From Lepus europaeus (taxonomy: Eukaryota > Chordata > Mammalia > Lagomorpha > Leporidae): DNA of 64,000 nt. Positions 55,286-64,000 of the stretch are shown piece by piece. Location: the NCBI RefSeq assembly GCF_033115175.1, contig NC_084836.1, positions 63,479,097 to 63,543,096 on the forward strand, read 5' to 3'. The position numbers were made by a program, and so were the translations under genes. Numbering within the stretch: the first letter of the stretch is position 1; each line of letters opens with the position of its first letter. The notes beneath the pieces are model-generated. The model was not told the origin of the DNA and did no database searches. It was given only the letters and a program-made list of their open reading frames with translations.

Positions 55286-55613
55286 GTAGGGGCCCAGCTC
55301 TGTGGTGTAGGGGGTAAAGTTGCTGCCTGCGTTGCCAGCATCCTATATGGGTGCCGGTTCCAGTTCTGGCTACTCCACTTCTGATCCAGCTCTCTGCTAT
55401 GACTTGGGAAAGCAGTAGAAGATGGCCCAAGTTCTTGGGCCTCTGCACCCACATGAGAGTCCTGGATAAAGCTCCTGGCTCCTGGCTTTGGATCAGCTAA
55501 GCCTGCCATTGCAGCCATTTGGGGAGTGAACCAGTGGATAAAAGACCTCTCTCTCTCTCTCTCTGTCTCTCTCTGTAACTTTGCCTTTCAAACAAAATAA
55601 ATCTTTTTTTAAA
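55286..55613 (+). repeat. C-SINE, sense, full length
   Basis: TAGGGGCCCAGCTCTGTGGT head, (CT)n block, CAAACAAAATAAATC tail. Confidence 0.9.
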
Positions 55614-56069
55614 AGCCATAAATATTATTTATATATATAAATTCTTGCATATGAAGAAATTAAGTCACTCACCCATATTTCTGTTTAACTCACTCAGGGA
55701 AAAGAGAATCCACTCCTCATTAAGACCCTTTGACTGCAAGCTTCAATCACAATCTCGCCCTTATCTTTGGAAGCAGAGTGGCTGCCTCTATGTATTTGAA
55801 AGCCACCTGTGGGTTTTCCCTTCTGAGATTCCTTTTCTCTACCTCAGGAGCAGCAACTCACAACTATTTATACTCCTTTTCCCTGCAATAATTAGAGGGA
55901 TGAAGGTGGAAGAGTGGTCCTTGCACCCAGATTTTGCCTCACTCATGAGATAATTGCTAAGGTTTTCAGCACTGTCTGCCCAGTGTTGAACACTTACTGC
56001 ATGGATGAGTGTTTGGCTGAGCTTTCGTCTCAGCAGTGTAGACCCTGTTGGGACCCTACATGCTTATCA

Positions 56070-56305
56070 CAGTGTCTGGTTCAAGTCCCAGCTCCACTTC
56101 CGATTTAGCTTCTTGCTAATGTACATTCTGGGAGGCAGAAGGTGATGGCTCAAGTATTTGGGTCCCTGCCACCCCTGTGGGAGGCCAAGATTGAGTTCTG
56201 GGCTCCTCGCTTCGGCATGGCCCAGCTCCAGCTATTGTAATTTGGGCAGCGTATCAGTTCTGTCTCTCTCTTTGTCTCCCTGCCTTTCAAATGAATAATT
56301 AAGAA
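56070..56305 (+). repeat. Old C-SINE-like fragment, sense
   Basis: GTGTCTGGTTCAAGTCCCAG, GCTTCTTGCTAATGTACATT and CTGCCTTTCAAATGAATAAT: a diverged, older C-SINE lacking its head. Confidence 0.65.
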
Positions 56306-56312
56306 GAAAAAG

Positions 56313-56550
56313 TAGGGGCAGGCTTTTGGTGCAGCTGCAAATCACTACTTGGGACACCCACATCCCCTATCAGGGTGCCTAGGTTGTGCCCTGGCTCTGC
56401 TTTCCGTTGAAGCTTCTTGGATCCCTGCCATCCACACAAAACTCCTGGATCGAGTTCCTGCCTCCTGGCTTCAACCTGGCCCAGTCCTCGCTATTGTGGA
56501 CATTTAGGGAGATCTGTCTCTCTCAGCCTCTTTTCCTTTCAAATAGCAAA
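56313..56550 (+). repeat. Old C-SINE-like element, sense
   Basis: GGGGCAGGCTTTTGGTGCAG head, TTCAACCTGGCCCAGTCCTC body, CCTTTCAAATAGCAAAGG tail; strongly diverged. Confidence 0.65.
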
Positions 56551-56984
56551 GGTTAATGGAAAGGAGACAATAAAGAGAAGCTAAAGTGTAGAAGCAATAG
56601 CTTTGGAGAAGGCAGAAGAGGATGGGACCGAAGCTCTTAACAAACACCAGCCGAGTGAAGAATGGACCAAGTTAGTCATTTCTCTGGAAGTGGGAAAGAG
56701 GGTTGAGAGGAAACGTTGACATATGTTGGCAGTAGAACAAACGAAGAAAGATCTGAGGCAGAAACCTGGCGCTGGCCACCCAGCCCTCAGGTCACGTGTC
56801 CCGGAGGAGAACTGGCCCTGTGCTATCACAGGGGAGGAATCCTCCCTACCAGACCCGAACACTGTGCAGTGGAGAACCTCAGAGAAGGGGAACAGAAACA
56901 TGCTCAGAAAGGGTGGATTTTAAAATGCTGTCTCCTCCCTCTCCTTTTCTCAAATGCGGAAATATTTTTTAGATTATTGGATTG

Positions 56985-57215
56985 AAGCCCTGCCTCCCCA
57001 TTCCAGCTTCCTGCTAATGTACATGCTGGGAGGCAGCAGGTTACTCCTCAAGTGGATGGATGGGTCCCTTCCACCCACTGGGACACCTGGATTGAATTCC
57101 CAGCTCCCAGCTTCAACCTGATCCACACCTGGCCCTTGCAGATTTTGGGGGGAGTGAACCAGCAAATGGGGGCACTCCCCCTCTCTTTCTCTCTTAGATA
57201 AATATAAATAATAAC
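56985..57215 (+). repeat. Old C-SINE-like fragment, sense
   Basis: CTTCCTGCTAATGTACATGC, TTCAACCTGATCCACACCTG and TTAGATAAATATAAATAATA: a headless diverged copy. Confidence 0.65.
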
Positions 57216-58207
57216 TATTAAAGTGCCGGCAATCCAGGGGTGATCAGTTCCCACCTTCCACCAGGGAGAAGCTGACATCAGTCCCTCATCTACCTGTCAT
57301 AGCATCTTGTACAACTACAGTATTCATTCAGTTACAATCCCTAAGTCTAGTATCCTTAGTTAAGGTGAGGTCCATCTGCCTTCCACTCCAAGAGGGCTCA
57401 TTCCCCTCGCTGAGCTGCAGGGCCTGACACGGCTCCTTGCATCCAGGGAGCACTCAGCCAGTCCCCATAAGAGCGTGGATGAAGGAGCTCATACACTGCA
57501 AGGGCTGTATCCACGCAGGTGTACAGAATGAGGGCAAGGTTTCTCAGCTCCCCAAAACACGCCCTGGGCTGGGAAGACGGAGGTGCGTCAACACCTCTGT
57601 TTCTCCCAGCCACTTTCTCTTTCTCTCTGACTTGGTCTTACTGTGTCTTTGGCTCTGCCTCTCAGAGAGTGCACAGGAAGCACGCAGCTTTAGGTCTGAG
57701 GTGTTCGGTAACGGAAACAGTGATGCCTGTGCAAATTGAATGCGAGGCTTGCAAACCTCCTCTTCGTCATCGTGTCCTGCCTCTCTTGCTGTGGCTCCCT
57801 CTCAGCCCTGACTCTGTCTCTTCCTCTCCTTCCTGTGGCCACTGCAAGACTCACACCTGCACCCAGGACCCGTGCTCCTGCCCCTGGATCTTCTGAGGGG
57901 CCCCACAAGGTACTTGGAGGAACATTACCAAGCTAGGCCTTGTCCTCTGATTTCCTGCTGTGCTGGCCACACAGCCCTGCTGACCACATCCTCCCACACC
58001 TCACTTATATACTTCCTCATAGACAGGAGTCCTCAGCCCCCAAAACCTACCCTGACCCCTCTCCCACACCCCCCCGCTTTACCCTCACCTCTTACCCCGG
58101 GCTGCCGTCCTCGCCCTCCTGACACTGCTCACAGCCCCATGTCCCTCTACCTAAAGGCAGTCAGCCCTGCACCCTTCTGGATCTCCAACACCTCCTTTTT
58201 CTCACAG

Positions 58208-63764
<5,557 letters not shown>

Positions 63765-63909
63765 GTCAGGGAGACTGAACAACTTCGTTTATGCTGGGCA
63801 GGGTGGAGGGGGGTGTGCGGCAGGAAGTCTGTTCAGGTGGGGTGAAGGTAGGGAAGTGTAAGGCACAGGTCGGGGAGATAGTAGGCACTTAAAAAAAAAT
63901 CATGGGAAT

Positions 63910-64000
63910 CAGGCGAAGGCATGTGGCGCAGTTAAGGTGCCGCTTGGGACACCCACGTCCACCTCATCAGAGAGCCTGGGTTTTAGGCCCAGCTTTACTT
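63910..64000 (+). repeat. C-SINE, sense, cut by the window edge
   Basis: ATGTGGCGCAGTTAAGGTGC then TGGGACACCCACGTCCACCT: the head of a diverged sense C-SINE in an ARHGAP9 intron. Confidence 0.75.

Larger units (their letters stand above)
53301..58207. other. MARS1-ARHGAP9 divergent intergenic region
   Basis: About 4.9 kb, mostly repeats: C-SINEs at 53408, 54133, 54475, 55286, 56070, 56313 and 56985, a MIR near 54000-54105 and an ancient repeat at 54825-55260. The segment 57240-58207 is largely repeat-free and pyrimidine-rich and likely contains the ARHGAP9 promoter and 5' non-coding exon, which I cannot delimit. Confidence 0.6.

Overview
This is nuclear DNA from a mammal, almost certainly a lagomorph (rabbit, hare or pika). 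Five protein-coding genes have conserved mammalian exon-intron structures, and the introns are packed with tRNA-derived C-SINEs of the rabbit type (the phrase 'ggggccagcgctgtggcgcagc', split here only by family name, recurs in variants on both strands). The gene order KIF5A - DCTN2 - MBD6 - DDIT3 - MARS1 - ARHGAP9 is the one known from human 12q13.3, read here in the reverse direction. All exon coordinates were derived by eye from splice sites, reading-frame continuity and recalled mammalian protein sequences. No alignment was run.

Layout: 1-4200 is the first coding exon and part of intron 1 of KIF5A (minus; the rest lies off the left edge). 4560-6600 is the divergent KIF5A/DCTN2 spacer. 6917-20153 is DCTN2 (plus; 14 constitutive coding exons plus two in-frame microexons). 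20525-21557 is a tail-to-tail spacer. 21558-26375 is MBD6 (minus; 11 coding exons), with its non-coding 5' exons and CpG island reaching about 28 kb. 28.2-29.6 kb is the divergent MBD6/DDIT3 promoter region. About 29.6-34.03 kb is DDIT3 (CHOP; plus; uORF in exons 1-2, protein in exons 3-4). 34037-53022 is MARS1 (minus; 21 coding exons, complete). 53.1-58.2 kb is a SINE-rich spacer. 58226-63764 holds 16 coding exons of ARHGAP9 (plus); its last exons lie beyond the right edge.

How the genes relate: they do not form one pathway, but several are functionally adjacent. KIF5A (kinesin-1 heavy chain) and DCTN2 (dynactin p50) serve opposite directions of microtubule transport and are divergently transcribed. 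MARS1 (methionyl-tRNA synthetase) and DDIT3 (ER-stress and amino-acid-starvation transcription factor) are convergent, and their poly(A) signals are interleaved. MBD6 and DDIT3 are divergent around a shared GC-rich block.

I found no unknown gene system. The most notable items are a proline-to-alanine change in the basic region of the CHOP protein, a conserved CHOP uORF that appears to use a GC splice donor, two DCTN2 microexons of 9 and 6 nt, an MBD6 uORF whose stop overlaps the main start, and several nested or precisely flanked SINE insertions.
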